64,000 bases of DNA from Flavobacterium sp. (GCA_030151565.1 JASLDM010000060.1:14003-78002), one strand, 5' to 3'; positions 51,040-61,276 are shown, numbered from the stretch's first letter. The notes: a model not told the origin generated them from the sequence alone. Translations and numbers: made by a program.

Positions 51040-52434
51040 TTATATTTTTCCAACCATTGTTTCTGGCCTTACCCAAGCGTCAAAGTCTTCTGGTGTAACA
51101 TAGCCAAGGCGTACGGCTTCTTCTTTTAATGTAGTACCATTTTTATGGGCAGTTTGCGCTATTTCAGCCGCTTTGTAATATCCAATTTTTGTATTTAAAG
51201 CAGTCACAAGCATAAGTGAATTTGAAACTAATTCCTCAATTCGTTTGTAGTTTGGTTCAATTCCTTGAGCACAGTGAATGTCAAATGAAACACACGCGTC
51301 TCCTAAAAGCTGTGCGGATTGTAAGAAATTTGCGGCCATGATAGGCTTGAATACGTTTAATTCATAATGCCCTTGCATACCACCTATTCCTATTGCTACA
51401 TCATTTCCCATTACTTGTGCGGCTACCATTGTCAAGGCTTCACACTGTGTAGGGTTAACTTTACCAGGCATGATAGATGAGCCAGGTTCATTTTCAGGAA
51501 TATGGATTTCGCCAATTCCAGACCGAGGTCCTGAGGCTAGCATTCGGATGTCATTTGCAATTTTATTTAATGAAACAGCTATTTGTTTCAAGGCTCCATG
51601 AGTTTCTACAAAGGCGTCATGTGCAGCTAAGGCTTCGAATTTATTGATGGCTGTAACAAACGGAAGGCCTGTAAATGAAGCGATGTAGTCTGCAACTTTC
51701 ACATCGTAGCCATTAGGAGTGTTTAATCCAGTTCCCACAGCGGTACCACCTAATGCAATCTCTGCAAGATGAGGTAAGGTGTTTTCTAGTGCTTTAATCC
51801 CATGTGTTAATTGGGCTACGTAACCCGAAATTTCTTGGCCTAGAGTTAAAGGAGTTGCGTCCATTAAGTGTGTGCGTCCTATTTTTACTACAGTTTTGAA
51901 TTCTTCTGCTTTTTTAGCCAATGTATCTCGTAACTGAACGATACCTGGAAGAGTAGTTTCAACTATCATTTTGTAGGCAGCAATATGCATACCTGTAGGA
52001 AAGGTATCGTTTGATGATTGAGATTTATTTACATCGTCATTGGCTTTTAAGACAGGATCTCCTTCGCCAATTTTAAAGCCAGCCAAAACTTGTGCGCGAT
52101 TTGCAATTACTTCATTAACATTCATGTTTGATTGTGTTCCTGAGCCCGTTTGCCAAATTACTAGTGGGAATTGATCATTTAGTTTTCCTGTAATTATTTC
52201 TTCACAAACTGCAGCAATGGCATCTCTTTTTTCAATACTCAATACTCCCAAATCACAATTCGCATAGGCTGCAGCTTTCTTTAAATATGCAAAACCTATT
52301 ATTATTTCCAATGGCATAGAAGCTGTCGGTCCTATTTTAAAGTTGTTTCTAGAGCGTTCCGTTTGAGCTCCCCAGTATTTACCAGAGGGAACTTGCACGT
52401 TTCCCATCGTATCTTTTTCAATTCTATAATTCAT
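51040..52434 (-). CDS. fumC: Class II fumarate hydratase
   Basis: Iron-free fumarase of the TCA cycle, converting fumarate to malate. The 464-aa protein has the family signature with the catalytic serine loop [15 protein letters not shown] (about 317-331), [26 protein letters not shown] and the early RSRNNFKIG. Length is standard for FumC. A minus-strand TAACTTTA (52464-52471), a one-base variant of the -7 box, lies 30 bases upstream. Confidence 0.96.
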   Translation of the reverse strand: MNYRIEKDTMGNVQVPSGKYWGAQTERSRNNFKIGPTASMPLEIIIGFAYLKKAAAYANCDLGVLSIEKRDAIAAVCEEIITGKLNDQFPLVIWQTGSGTQSNMNVNEVIANRAQVLAGFKIGEGDPVLKANDDVNKSQSSNDTFPTGMHIAAYKMIVETTLPGIVQLRDTLAKKAEEFKTVVKIGRTHLMDATPLTLGQEISGYVAQLTHGIKALENTLPHLAEIALGGTAVGTGLNTPNGYDVKVADYIASFTGLPFVTAINKFEALAAHDAFVETHGALKQIAVSLNKIANDIRMLASGPRSGIGEIHIPENEPGSSIMPGKVNPTQCEALTMVAAQVMGNDVAIGIGGMQGHYELNVFKPIMAANFLQSAQLLGDACVSFDIHCAQGIEPNYKRIEELVSNSLMLVTALNTKIGYYKAAEIAQTAHKNGTTLKEEAVRLGYVTPEDFDAWVRPETMVGKI

Positions 52435-52463
52435 AATGCTATATTGTTTAGAATAATTCTACA

Positions 52464-52471
52464 TAAAGTTA
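52464..52471 (-). promoter_or_regulatory. Variant -7 box before fumC
   Basis: TAACTTTA on the minus strand differs from TAnnTTTG at the last base. Confidence 0.35.
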
Positions 52472-52543
52472 CGTAAAAAAGTTGAAAAGCTACGAAACAT
52501 TAAAAAAACTTTAGCAAGGGTAGGTAAATTTGAGAATATAGGT

Positions 52544-52551
52544 TATCTTTG
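52544..52551 (+). promoter_or_regulatory. Promoter -7 box before small membrane protein
   Basis: TATCTTTG, 28 bases before the ATG of the 58-aa frame. Confidence 0.6.
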
Positions 52552-52579
52552 AAGCGTATACAAAAAAAATCCGGAAAAC

Positions 52580-52756
52580 ATGTTTGAATTTCAACAGTAT
52601 TTAGGTTTTATCTTAGCAATGTCCATTGTAACATTAGGATTTTGGCTAATGATTTTCTTAGTAGGTTTTGTTCAGTATTGGGCAGTAGGCGCTACAAGAG
52701 AATTGTTAAAAGAGAAAAAAGCTAAAAAACAAGCAGAACAAGAACAAATTCAATAA
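52580..52756 (+). CDS. 58-aa single-pass membrane protein
   Basis: Small gene between fumC and the TonB-type receptor gene. The 58-aa product starts MFEFQQYLGFILAMSIVTLG, has one membrane helix (about 8-32, continuing through FWLMIFLVGFVQYW) and a charged C-terminal tail (RELLKEKKAKKQAEQEQIQ). It has its own promoter box, an ATG and an intrinsic terminator, which together support a real gene. I do not know its function; the basic tail should lie in the cytoplasm. Confidence 0.72.
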   Translation: MFEFQQYLGFILAMSIVTLGFWLMIFLVGFVQYWAVGATRELLKEKKAKKQAEQEQIQ

Positions 52757-52778
52757 TAAAGATTTGTTTTTCAACACA

Positions 52779-52810
52779 AAAGGTTGTCTTTAAAAGACAG
52801 CCTTTTTTTA
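52779..52810 (+). terminator. Terminator after 58-aa gene
   Basis: AAGGTTGTCTTT/AAAGACAGCCTT stem (one G-T pair) with T run. Confidence 0.8.
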
Positions 52811-52828
52811 TGGTATTTGTTTTTCATA

Positions 52829-52862
52829 AAAAAAGCCTTAGTATAACTAAGGCTTTTTTTTA
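52829..52862. terminator. Terminator after TonB-type receptor gene
   Basis: AAGCCTTAG/CTAAGGCTT stem with A run to the left and T run to the right; serves the minus-strand receptor gene. Confidence 0.8.
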
Positions 52863-52878
52863 ATTATCTGATATGTGT

Positions 52879-55344
52879 TTATCCCATCATATCTGCTCCA
52901 TCAGAGTCTGTACTTTTTGGGGTATATTTTGGACGCTCTGTTTTCTTTTGGTTAAATCGATAAGTGAATGACAAGTTAATTTGTCTTCCTCTCCATTGCA
53001 TATCACTATACGAATTAGAATAAGGTAGATTTAAATCGTATCTACGTTTTCTAGATTCAAATAGATCATTTACATTCAACGTGATAGTTGCATTGTCTTT
53101 CAAGATATCTTTACTAAAGGCTAAATTTGCAGAAAGAGAGCTTTTTACTTTACCTTGAGCTGTCGTTTGTGGCGCCATATACATTCCGTTTACTTGCCAA
53201 TCAATTTTGTAAGGTAAAGTAATTTTAGAACTTACACGTGCAAACCAAGAATATGAATTGTTGTCAAAGTTCTGAGTGTCTGCAACGCCATCTTTATCTA
53301 TAAATGTATAATCTCCTTTAGTTTCCGATTTGTAGAAATTAAAGTTTCCGTTTAATCTCCACCATTTAAAAGGCGTATAGTTCGCTGTAAATTCAAAACC
53401 ATAGCGATATTCTGTAGCAAGGTTAATCGGTGAACTTACTGTAATTGGAGTTCCATTTTCTGTAGTTCCATTAATTCGTTTTACAAATTGAAATGCATCA
53501 TCTGTTTTATTAAAATAAGCAGAGCTGCTCAATGTAAATCCAGTCCAACGCTTCATGTAACCTAAATCAAAAGCATGTGTTTTTGCTGGATCTAAATCAG
53601 GATTTCCTTGAAAGAAGTTAATGTCACTCGAGTAATTTGAAAAAGGATTTAAGAAAAAACCTCTAGGTCTATTTACACGACGGCTATAGCTTAATGAAGT
53701 AGTGCTTGATTCAGAAAATTCATAATTCAAGAAAACACTTGGGTATAAGTCATCGTATTTTTTATTATTGAAATCTTGTGTAGTTAATTGATTCACTTCA
53801 ATATTTGTGTCTTCGTAGCGTAAACCTAGCATGTAGCTAAATTTATTGATTTTAGAGCCATATTGAATGTACAATGCGTTTATCTTTTCTTTGTACTCTA
53901 AAGTATTGCTGATGGTTTGATTGTTAATCCAACTATTGTTTACTTGATTGTCTAGCGAGAATGAAGTAGTGGTGGTGGCAAAATTCCCTAAATAACCAGC
54001 TTCAAATTGACTGTTTTCTCCTATAGGAAGTACATAATCAGCTTTTACATAGTTACGAACTTCTTTTTCTGTATTGAATGTTCTTTCTAAATCGAAGTTA
54101 GTTTGATTGCTAAATTGATCTTTGATGATTGAGTTATCATTGTCTTTATCTTGAGAAATAGTGTATTCTAGATTAAGTTTATGACCGTCTTTTTTAAACT
54201 TTTTTTCAAAACTAGTAGTGTATTCTACATTTTCTCTAGTTCTATCCTTGTCTTCCAAACGGACACGTTCAAAATCAAGTAAACGATTAGCATCAAAATA
54301 CATATAGTTTACTGTATTCGGATTGTCAATCTTGTTTTTTCTTGTATTTACAACATTTGTCCAAGTAGCCGAATCTGTTAAAAACCATTCAACACCAAAG
54401 TTAATATTGTATCCTTTTCGGAAACGCTCCATAGTTTTGGATTCGTCAATATATTGCGAGGGTAAGCCTGTGATTCTATCAAGATATTCACTGTTATTAA
54501 TTGAGTAACCTTCAGAGTTGGAATCTGAATATCCAGATGTAGTAAATAAGTTAAACTTTTCACTTCTGAAGTTAACATTGGCGTTGGCGTTATAATTATC
54601 GGGATGTCCAACTGTTCCAGTAACACTTCCGTTTATCCCCAATGCTTTTCCTTTTCTAAGGATAATGTTAATAATTCCAGCGCCACCTTCGGCTTCATAA
54701 CGTGCAGAAGGATTTGTAATAACTTCTACTTTCTCAATAGATTCAGCAGGTAGAATACGCATGGCTTCAGAAATATTGCTTGCCAATCCTGTTGGTTTTC
54801 CGTCGATAAGTACTTTTACATTTTCATTACCTCGTAAGCTAACGCTACCTTCAGCATCAACTGTAATCGAGGGTACATTATCTAATACATCACTTGCCGT
54901 ACCTCCTTTTACAATCATGTCTTGCCCTACATTGTAAACTTTTTTATCTAGTTTGATGTCAACAGTAGAACGTTCCGCTATAATCGTTACTTCTTCTAAA
55001 TTTTGTGTATCGTCGTGAATTTTTTGTATCCCTATTGAGGTTACGCCTTTTACCTCGATTTGAGGAATCTCAATTGTTTTAAATCCTAAGAAATCTATTT
55101 TTAGATAATAATTTCCCTCAGGAACTTCAAAACTAAAAAAACCTTTAGAATCTGTCATCCCCCCAGAAACTACAGCAGCATTGCTATTGTTTTGGGCATA
55201 AATGCTAGCATATTCTAAAGGTTGATTTGTAGTGGCTTCTATTATCGTACCTGATATAGTTCCTCTTTTTTGGTTTTGTGCAGTTACTGTTAAGGATAAC
55301 AAAAATACACAAGCCAAAATCCATGTCGCTCGAATGTTTTTCAT
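52879..55344 (-). CDS. Outer-membrane TonB-dependent receptor-like protein
   Basis: An 821-aa protein with a signal peptide (cut near TVTAQ, residue 23), a carboxypeptidase-regulatory-like domain (about 27-105, GTISGTIIEATTNQPLEYASI), a plug domain (about 130-230, with LDNVPSITVDAEGSVSLRG and NPSARYEAEGGAGIINIILRKG), and a C-terminal beta barrel of the outer-membrane family 3 type. Ligand unknown. No SusD-like partner gene is next to it, so it is probably not a glycan-uptake system. Confidence 0.9.
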   Translation of the reverse strand: MKNIRATWILACVFLLSLTVTAQNQKRGTISGTIIEATTNQPLEYASIYAQNNSNAAVVSGGMTDSKGFFSFEVPEGNYYLKIDFLGFKTIEIPQIEVKGVTSIGIQKIHDDTQNLEEVTIIAERSTVDIKLDKKVYNVGQDMIVKGGTASDVLDNVPSITVDAEGSVSLRGNENVKVLIDGKPTGLASNISEAMRILPAESIEKVEVITNPSARYEAEGGAGIINIILRKGKALGINGSVTGTVGHPDNYNANANVNFRSEKFNLFTTSGYSDSNSEGYSINNSEYLDRITGLPSQYIDESKTMERFRKGYNINFGVEWFLTDSATWTNVVNTRKNKIDNPNTVNYMYFDANRLLDFERVRLEDKDRTRENVEYTTSFEKKFKKDGHKLNLEYTISQDKDNDNSIIKDQFSNQTNFDLERTFNTEKEVRNYVKADYVLPIGENSQFEAGYLGNFATTTTSFSLDNQVNNSWINNQTISNTLEYKEKINALYIQYGSKINKFSYMLGLRYEDTNIEVNQLTTQDFNNKKYDDLYPSVFLNYEFSESSTTSLSYSRRVNRPRGFFLNPFSNYSSDINFFQGNPDLDPAKTHAFDLGYMKRWTGFTLSSSAYFNKTDDAFQFVKRINGTTENGTPITVSSPINLATEYRYGFEFTANYTPFKWWRLNGNFNFYKSETKGDYTFIDKDGVADTQNFDNNSYSWFARVSSKITLPYKIDWQVNGMYMAPQTTAQGKVKSSLSANLAFSKDILKDNATITLNVNDLFESRKRRYDLNLPYSNSYSDMQWRGRQINLSFTYRFNQKKTERPKYTPKSTDSDGADMMG

Positions 55345-55424
55345 TTAGTCGTAAGATTATTTTCTAATTAGACTATAAGAATGCTTTCTGGTTTAACGAC
55401 AGGAATGTTAATATTTTATTAAAA

Positions 55425-55766
55425 CTAAAGAATGTCCTCAATTTTTTCAGTTGGTCGAGCTACAACCGCTCGGTCTCCGTTTATAATAATTGGTCTTTCA
55501 ATTAGTTTGGGGTAGGTAACCATTGCCTCAATGATAGCATCATCTGATAAATCTTTATCAGCAAATGTTTCTTTCCAGATAGTTTCTTTGGTTCTAACTA
55601 ATTCTATAGGTTTGTAATTTAACTTTTGCAATAAGCTTGTTAATTCTTCTTTTGTTAGAGGCTCGTCTAAATATTTTATAATTTTGTAATCGACTCCTTT
55701 TTCTTCTAAAAAAGTCAACCCTTCTCTAGATTTGCTACAACGCGGATTATGGTAAATGGTAAGCAT
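55425..55766 (-). CDS. arsC: ArsC/Spx-family arsenate reductase-like protein
   Basis: A 113-aa thioredoxin-fold protein with Cys10 in YHNPRCSKSREGL and a conserved ERPIIINGDRAVVARP near the C-terminus. This matches the glutaredoxin-coupled ArsC family (arsenate to arsenite). No arsenite pump or arsR is nearby, so a role in arsenic resistance is not certain; several genomic ArsC-family members have other redox roles. A minus-strand TAAATTTG lies at 55807-55814. Confidence 0.85.
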   Translation of the reverse strand: MLTIYHNPRCSKSREGLTFLEEKGVDYKIIKYLDEPLTKEELTSLLQKLNYKPIELVRTKETIWKETFADKDLSDDAIIEAMVTYPKLIERPIIINGDRAVVARPTEKIEDIL

Positions 55767-55806
55767 ATAGATAATTGTAAATTAGTTAATAAATTAGCCT
55801 TAGCTA

Positions 55807-55814
55807 CAAATTTA
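55807..55814 (-). promoter_or_regulatory. Promoter -7 box before arsC-like gene
   Basis: TAAATTTG on the minus strand, 40 bases before the ATG. Confidence 0.5.
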
Positions 55815-55819
55815 AGAAT

Positions 55820-56737
55820 ATGAAATATATTGAGCAATTATTAGAAAATTATAATCCGAAAAAGCTTTGGCTATATTTGCCTTTTCCTCTTCTTTTTGGA
55901 GGAATAATGTTGATGAATTGGATTGCGACTCAAGTTTCTAAACAAGGAGTCAGTGAGATTATAGCGCGAAATATTGAGTTGTATGGAAAAAATATTAATT
56001 TTCTAATATCAGTTGGCCCATTGGCATTTTTACTCCTTATGTTGCTTGTTTGGGTAAAAAATGTACAAAAACAATCCATTACCAGTTTGACTACTTCTCG
56101 AAAAAAAATAGATTGGAAACGCGTACGATTTTCATTTATAACCTGGAGTATAGTGTCTTTAGGTGTCTTTGCATATCAATATTTTCAGCATCCTGAACAC
56201 TATGTATTTAATTTTCAATTCTGGCCATTTTTAGGGTTTCTTGTTTTGGCACTGCTTTTGTTGCCTTTACAAACAAGTTTTGAAGAGTATTTTATCCGTG
56301 CTTATCTAATGCAAGGAATTGGAGTCGCTACCCGAAGTAGGGCGGTAGCTCTAATAACAACCTCCTTGATATTTGGAATGATGCATATCGCAAACCCTGA
56401 GGTAGAACAACTCGGCTATACTATAATGATTTACTATATAGGCTCAGGTTTTTTCTTGGGAATTATGACCTTGATGGACGAGGGGATTGAGCTAGCCTTA
56501 GGTTTTCACGCCGCAAATAATATTTTAGGAGCTCTTTTGGTAACCGCCAATTGGACTGCTTTTCAAACAAATTCTATCTTTATTGATATTGCTCCAGCTG
56601 AAGAAGGGATGACAACTATTGATTTTATAATCCAAGTAGGTGTTATTTTTCCTTTGCTTTTGATATTTTTTTCAAGAGTATATAAATGGAATAATTGGAA
56701 AGATAGATTAACAGGTAGAGTTATTAAACCAAGTTAA
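55820..56737 (+). CDS. CPBP family intramembrane metalloprotease
   Basis: A 305-aa protein with about eight membrane segments and the three CPBP (Abi/CAAX-like) motifs: FEEYFIRAY (EExxxR), FGMMHIANP (FxxxH) and GFHAANN (HxxxN). These residues would form the metal site in the membrane. The target is unknown. The MenE-like gene follows after 11 bases, forming an operon; the association of CPBP genes with menaquinone genes occurs in flavobacteria. Confidence 0.88.
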   Translation: MKYIEQLLENYNPKKLWLYLPFPLLFGGIMLMNWIATQVSKQGVSEIIARNIELYGKNINFLISVGPLAFLLLMLLVWVKNVQKQSITSLTTSRKKIDWKRVRFSFITWSIVSLGVFAYQYFQHPEHYVFNFQFWPFLGFLVLALLLLPLQTSFEEYFIRAYLMQGIGVATRSRAVALITTSLIFGMMHIANPEVEQLGYTIMIYYIGSGFFLGIMTLMDEGIELALGFHAANNILGALLVTANWTAFQTNSIFIDIAPAEEGMTTIDFIIQVGVIFPLLLIFFSRVYKWNNWKDRLTGRVIKPS

Positions 56738-56748
56738 AATCTATTCAT

Positions 56749-57780
56749 ATGAAAAAGTTTCAGATTCACCCCGATTTCAAGTTAAACGGAAAAACGTTTA
56801 CAGAAGCACATTTGCAACAATTGGCTTTTATGCTAATTAAAGATGGTTCTCCCTTTGAAGAAGACTTGGGAAATCTGATATTACAATGGTTTGATTCCAA
56901 TGATTATGTACTTTTAATGACTTCGGGAACTACAGGCGCTCCTAAAGAAATAAAACTCGACAAACAAGCAATGATTGCATCTGCTAAAGCTACGGGAGTT
57001 TTTTTTGATGTTCCTGCAAAAAGTAGTGCCTTACTTTGTTTACCTACACGTTATATCGCAGGTAAAATGATGTTTGTGCGTGCCTTAACACTTGGATGGG
57101 AGTTAGACTTTGTAGAGCCTTCTTCAAAACCACTACAAGACAATACCAAAGAATACGACTTTGTAGCCATGGTGCCATTACAAGTAGAAAATTCATTAGA
57201 AGCGTTGCATAATGTACGTAAGATAATAATAGGGGGAGCTAAGGTAAATCCAGTTTTAGCAGATAAATTAAAGCATTTAGAGACTGAGGTTTATGAAACT
57301 TACGGCATGACAGAGACGATTACGCATATTGCAGCCAAAAAATCGGGTGCATTAGCTTTTACTACTTTACCCCACGTTGCTATTTCTTGTGATGAGCGAG
57401 GTTGTTTAGTTATTGAAGCAACGGGAATATGTGAGGATAAAATCATAACCAATGATGTGGTTGAATTGATCGATAATCATCATTTTGAGTGGAAGGGACG
57501 TATTGATAATGTGGTAAATAGTGGTGGTGTTAAATTGTTTCCTGAGCAGATAGAAGAAAAATTGGCTTGCTATATACCTTATCGTTTTTTTGTTATAGGT
57601 AAAGAAGACCCCGTTTTAGGAGAAAAATTGGTTCTTGTCATTGAAAGTGCTCCTTATTCTTTGAGTGAGGATGCTTTTCAGTCTCTTTCTAAATTTGAGA
57701 AACCAAAAGAAATTCAATTTGTACCTGAGTTTGAAGAAACGCCAACAGGAAAGATTCTTAGACGAAAAATCGTGCGTTAG
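56749..57780 (+). CDS. menE: AMP-binding ligase, MenE-like (O-succinylbenzoate--CoA ligase)
   Basis: A 343-aa adenylating enzyme of the short Bacteroidota type: P-loop MTSGTTGAPKEI (about 57-68), YETYGMTETITH, ITNDVVELIDNHHFEWKGRIDNVV, and the final PTGKILRRK with the catalytic lysine. It is predicted to activate O-succinylbenzoate for menaquinone synthesis. Its short N-terminus (about 55 residues before the P-loop) is normal for this group. Other men genes are not in the window, so the substrate is inferred. Confidence 0.82.
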   Translation: MKKFQIHPDFKLNGKTFTEAHLQQLAFMLIKDGSPFEEDLGNLILQWFDSNDYVLLMTSGTTGAPKEIKLDKQAMIASAKATGVFFDVPAKSSALLCLPTRYIAGKMMFVRALTLGWELDFVEPSSKPLQDNTKEYDFVAMVPLQVENSLEALHNVRKIIIGGAKVNPVLADKLKHLETEVYETYGMTETITHIAAKKSGALAFTTLPHVAISCDERGCLVIEATGICEDKIITNDVVELIDNHHFEWKGRIDNVVNSGGVKLFPEQIEEKLACYIPYRFFVIGKEDPVLGEKLVLVIESAPYSLSEDAFQSLSKFEKPKEIQFVPEFEETPTGKILRRKIVR

Positions 57781-57798
57781 AATAAACTGAAAAAAAGA

Positions 57799-57806
57799 TA
57801 TCTTTG
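57799..57806 (+). promoter_or_regulatory. Promoter -7 box directly before truC
   Basis: TATCTTTG ends four bases before the ATG, so a transcript from it would be leaderless or nearly so. Confidence 0.45.
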
Positions 57807-57810
57807 TCTC

Positions 57811-58506
57811 ATGCTAGAGATATTATATCAGGATCAATACCTTGTGGTTATAAATAAACCTCGAGATTTGTTAGTCCATCGTTCGTCTATTGCACGTGAA
57901 ATTGACGAGAACGCCATTCAATATTTGCGAGATCAAATCGGTCAGCCGGTTTATCCTGTACATCGTTTAGATCGTAAAACAACAGGTGTTTTGGTTTTTG
58001 CACTTGATAAAGAAGTTTTAAAAGAACTCAATGAGGCTTTTGCAACTCGCAAGGTAGAAAAAAAATACATAGCTGTTGTTCGTGGATATGCACCAGAGGA
58101 AGGACATATTGATTATGCTTTGACGAATGATAGAGGGAACCATCAAGATGCTGTAACAGATTTTAAAGCCTTACAACGAGTGGAGTTGCCGTTGCCTTTT
58201 GGTAAGCACACTACTTCTCGATATTCTTTAGTAGCTGCTTTTCCCGAAACAGGGAGGCAGCACCAGCTACGTAAACATTTTAAACATTTATTTCACCCAA
58301 TTTTAGGAAGTCGTCCTCACGGATGTAACAAGCAAAATAAATTATGGTTAGATCAATACGGTTTGATGGGGATGTTGTTGCATGCTTATGAACTATCTTT
58401 TCTACATCCCATTACAAAAGAAAGACTAATATTGACTGCAAAAATAGATGCCGAATTTGAGCGTTACAATCAGATTTTAGGATTTGATCTCACTGCCTAT
58501 TCATAG
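57811..58506 (+). CDS. truC: tRNA pseudouridine(65) synthase TruC
   Basis: A 231-aa RluA-type enzyme: PVYPVHRLDRKTTGVLVFA with the catalytic Asp, KVEKKYIAVVRGY, GRQHQLRKH and HAYELSFLHP. The short form, and GSRPHGCNKQNKLW in place of the usual ribosomal-enzyme loop, place it with TruC, which modifies U65 of tRNA. It is a second, separate RluA-like protein from the extended one at 16-18 kb. Its stop overlaps the end of the opposing permease gene by ten bases, with no terminator between. Confidence 0.88.
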   Translation: MLEILYQDQYLVVINKPRDLLVHRSSIAREIDENAIQYLRDQIGQPVYPVHRLDRKTTGVLVFALDKEVLKELNEAFATRKVEKKYIAVVRGYAPEEGHIDYALTNDRGNHQDAVTDFKALQRVELPLPFGKHTTSRYSLVAAFPETGRQHQLRKHFKHLFHPILGSRPHGCNKQNKLWLDQYGLMGMLLHAYELSFLHPITKERLILTAKIDAEFERYNQILGFDLTAYS

Positions 58507-59738
58507 CGTAAGGCTTCAACCGGATCTAACTTAGCTGCTTTTATAGCTGGATATAAGCCAGAAACGATAGCAACTAGGAAGGTAATGATAAAAGCAGAAA
58601 GGATAGCCATCCAAGGAATTACAAAGTCAAACTTCATAGCCAACGATATTCCATAAGCAGAAGCAATTCCTAGACACGTACCTAGTAATCCGCCTAGTTG
58701 TCCAATGACTACCGTTTCTGTGAAAAATTGTAAAGCTATTGTTTTGCGTTTTGCTCCCAATGATTTACGTACACCAATTTCTTTGGTTCGCTCTGTAACT
58801 GAAACCAACATAATGTTCATCAAGGCAATTGATGAACCTAAAATGGTAATCATACCTATGAGCCAAGCGGCCATATTCAGAGTGCTTACTTGGCCGAGAA
58901 GTGATTTAATAAGTTCATCACTACGTTCAATTCCAAAGTTGTTTTTTTGACCTGGCGGAATACTTCGTATGTTTCGAAGTGTTAAAACAGCCTCATCTAT
59001 GGCTTGCTCTAGTAAACCATCTTGTTCTACGCTTACTCTAATTTCATAATTGATATTAGGAGCGGAAAAAATACTACGTGCTATTTGTAGGGGAATAAAA
59101 ACTCTTAGGTCTTCGTTATTGCCAAAAGTGGAGCCTTTTTCTTTCAATAACCCTATGACTTTAAACTTCATACCTCGAATAGAAATTAATTGACCTATAG
59201 GTTCTTGATCTTTAAAAAGACCTTTTGCAAAGTCTGAACCTAAAACACAAACGGCAACCTTGTTTTCAATGTCAAAATAATTGAAATTACGTCCTTTTAC
59301 AACTGTAGAACCGCTGCTAGGAAGGTAGTTTTCGTCAATACCTAATATATTTACTTCTGGATCTGTTTTTTTAGAATCGCTTTTTACTTCGATATTTTGT
59401 GCTGCTTCAAATGAGATAGAGGTATTTGTAAAAGGGTATTGATAGCTGTCTTTAAAGGCTTTTGTTTGTGCAAAAGTAATTACGGGGTTGGGTTTATAGG
59501 TGGCTTTTCCTTGACTCATTTGGTCAGAAAAATCATATTGATTGATCACAAACGTATTGGCTCCCATTGCAGCAAAATCATCAAGTATCGTGTTTTTTAA
59601 AGCTGTAACTACGGCTAATATTCCTACAAGTGCCCAAATTCCAATAGCGATAATGAAAACAGTAATTAAGGTTCGGAGTTTTTGGGTCCAAATACTGTCT
59701 AGGGCGATCCGTATATTTTCACGACTGAGTTTCCACAT
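58497..59738 (-). CDS. ABC transporter permease, MacB/FtsX type
   Basis: A 413-aa protein with the MacB layout: N-terminal membrane segment (about 20-45), a large periplasmic domain (about 50-280), and three C-terminal segments with SVTERTKEIGVRKSLGAK between the first and second. Such proteins work with a MacB-type ATPase and often an adaptor in export or mechanotransmission. No ATPase gene is adjacent, so its partner lies elsewhere. It convergently overlaps truC. Confidence 0.88.
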   Translation of the reverse strand: MWKLSRENIRIALDSIWTQKLRTLITVFIIAIGIWALVGILAVVTALKNTILDDFAAMGANTFVINQYDFSDQMSQGKATYKPNPVITFAQTKAFKDSYQYPFTNTSISFEAAQNIEVKSDSKKTDPEVNILGIDENYLPSSGSTVVKGRNFNYFDIENKVAVCVLGSDFAKGLFKDQEPIGQLISIRGMKFKVIGLLKEKGSTFGNNEDLRVFIPLQIARSIFSAPNINYEIRVSVEQDGLLEQAIDEAVLTLRNIRSIPPGQKNNFGIERSDELIKSLLGQVSTLNMAAWLIGMITILGSSIALMNIMLVSVTERTKEIGVRKSLGAKRKTIALQFFTETVVIGQLGGLLGTCLGIASAYGISLAMKFDFVIPWMAILSAFIITFLVAIVSGLYPAIKAAKLDPVEALRYE

Positions 59739-59816
59739 AAATGATTAGTAGCGCTATGGAAGAGAATGTTACATAATTTTATAAATAATCCGTCCAAGCT
59801 GCTTTTCAAAACTACT

Positions 59817-59824
59817 CAAATATA
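59817..59824 (-). promoter_or_regulatory. Possible -7 box before MacB-type permease gene
   Basis: TATATTTG on the minus strand, 78 bases before the ATG; it overlaps the -33 region proposed for hisS. Confidence 0.35.
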
Positions 59825-59825
59825 C

Positions 59826-59854
59826 TTGTATTCTTAAAAAAAAGGCTAATTTTG
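59826..59854 (+). promoter_or_regulatory. Promoter for hisS
   Basis: TTG at 59826-59828, 18-base spacer, TAATTTTG at 59847-59854; ATG follows 41 bases later. Confidence 0.6.
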
Positions 59855-59895
59855 TTTAGAGAATAGACAAACGAATATTAAATTTTAATCAAACG

Positions 59896-61266
59896 ATGGC
59901 AAAGAAACCAGGAATTCCAAAAGGAACACGAGATTTTTCACCCAGTGAGGTAGCGAGAAGACATTATATCATTCAAACCATACGCAATGGTTTTGAACAT
60001 TTTGGATTTCATCCTATCGAAACGCCTTCTTTTGAAAACTATGACACATTAATGGGGAAATATGGTGAAGAAGGAGATCGTTTGATTTTTAAAATCTTGA
60101 ATTCAGGAGATTATTTATCTAAAGTGGAGGAGACTGTTTTAGAATCGAAGTCAAGTCAAAAACTAACGCCTCAAATTTCTGAAAAGGCATTGCGATATGA
60201 TCTTACAGTTCCTTTTGCACGTTATGTTGTACAGCACCAAAATGAAATTGACTTTCCATTTAAGCGTTATCAAATACAACCAGTATGGCGAGCAGATCGT
60301 CCACAAAAAGGACGTTACAGAGAGTTTTATCAATGTGATGCTGACGTAATTGGTTCTGATTCACTTTGGCAAGAAGTAGAGTTTGTTATTTTATATGACA
60401 CTGTTTTTACTGCCTTAGGAATTGAAGGGGTTACAATTAAAATAAACAATCGTAAAATTCTTTCAGGAATCGCTGAGGTTATTGGAGCTAAAGATAAGTT
60501 AATCGATTTTACAGTTGCTCTTGATAAGCTTGATAAAATTGGTGAAGACGGAGTTAAGAATGAAATGTTGGAAAAAGGTATTACTGCTGAAGCTATTGAA
60601 AAAGTACAGCCTTTATTTAATCTAACAGGAAGTTTTGAAGAAAAGTTAAGTCAATTAGGAACACTTTTAGCTTCGTCTGAGGAAGGTAAAAAGGGAATTG
60701 AAGAACTTGAATTCATCGGAAAGCATGTTATGGCTTTAGGGTTGAAATCAGCAATTCTAAATTTAGACGTAACCCTTGCTCGTGGGTTGAATTACTATAC
60801 TGGAGCTATTTTTGAAATTGGTGCACCCGAAACGGTTCAACTAGGATCAATTGGTGGTGGTGGTCGTTACGACGATTTAACGGGTATTTTTGGATTGAAA
60901 AACATGAGTGGTGTGGGGATTTCTTTTGGATTGGATCGCATCTATCTAGTTATGGAAGCTTTAAATTTGTTTCCAGAAGCCGTTAGCGCAGCTTCAAAAG
61001 TGATGTTTTTAAATTTTGGAGAAGCTGAAATGGCGTATTCTTTACAAGCGGCTATGCAATTGCGTGCTGCAGGAGTGAAGGCTGAAGTGTATCCAGATGC
61101 TGCAAAAATTGGAAAACAATTCCAATATGCAGATAAAAAAGGTATTGAATATGCAGTTTTAGTCGGATCTGATGAAATCGCTAATCGTCAATATACATTA
61201 AAAAACTTAGCATCAGGAGTTCAAGAAACCTTGAGTTTAGAACAAATGATTGCTGCTTTAAAATAA
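59896..61266 (+). CDS. hisS: Histidyl-tRNA synthetase
   Basis: Charges tRNA-His. The 456-aa class II synthetase has motif 1 around [17 protein letters not shown] with IETPSFE, the TVPFARYV region, motif 2 [26 protein letters not shown] in adjacent parts, the histidine-specific [22 protein letters not shown], and motif 3 [11 protein letters not shown]. The C-terminal anticodon-binding domain covers about 360-456. Length is standard. It is monocistronic, with its own promoter and terminator. Confidence 0.96.
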   Translation: MAKKPGIPKGTRDFSPSEVARRHYIIQTIRNGFEHFGFHPIETPSFENYDTLMGKYGEEGDRLIFKILNSGDYLSKVEETVLESKSSQKLTPQISEKALRYDLTVPFARYVVQHQNEIDFPFKRYQIQPVWRADRPQKGRYREFYQCDADVIGSDSLWQEVEFVILYDTVFTALGIEGVTIKINNRKILSGIAEVIGAKDKLIDFTVALDKLDKIGEDGVKNEMLEKGITAEAIEKVQPLFNLTGSFEEKLSQLGTLLASSEEGKKGIEELEFIGKHVMALGLKSAILNLDVTLARGLNYYTGAIFEIGAPETVQLGSIGGGGRYDDLTGIFGLKNMSGVGISFGLDRIYLVMEALNLFPEAVSAASKVMFLNFGEAEMAYSLQAAMQLRAAGVKAEVYPDAAKIGKQFQYADKKGIEYAVLVGSDEIANRQYTLKNLASGVQETLSLEQMIAALK

Positions 61267-61276
61267 GAATTTTCTA

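Noticed and set aside
55425..55766. Arsenic-resistance operon
   Set aside because: Only an ArsC-family gene is present, with no arsR, arsB or acr3 beside it.
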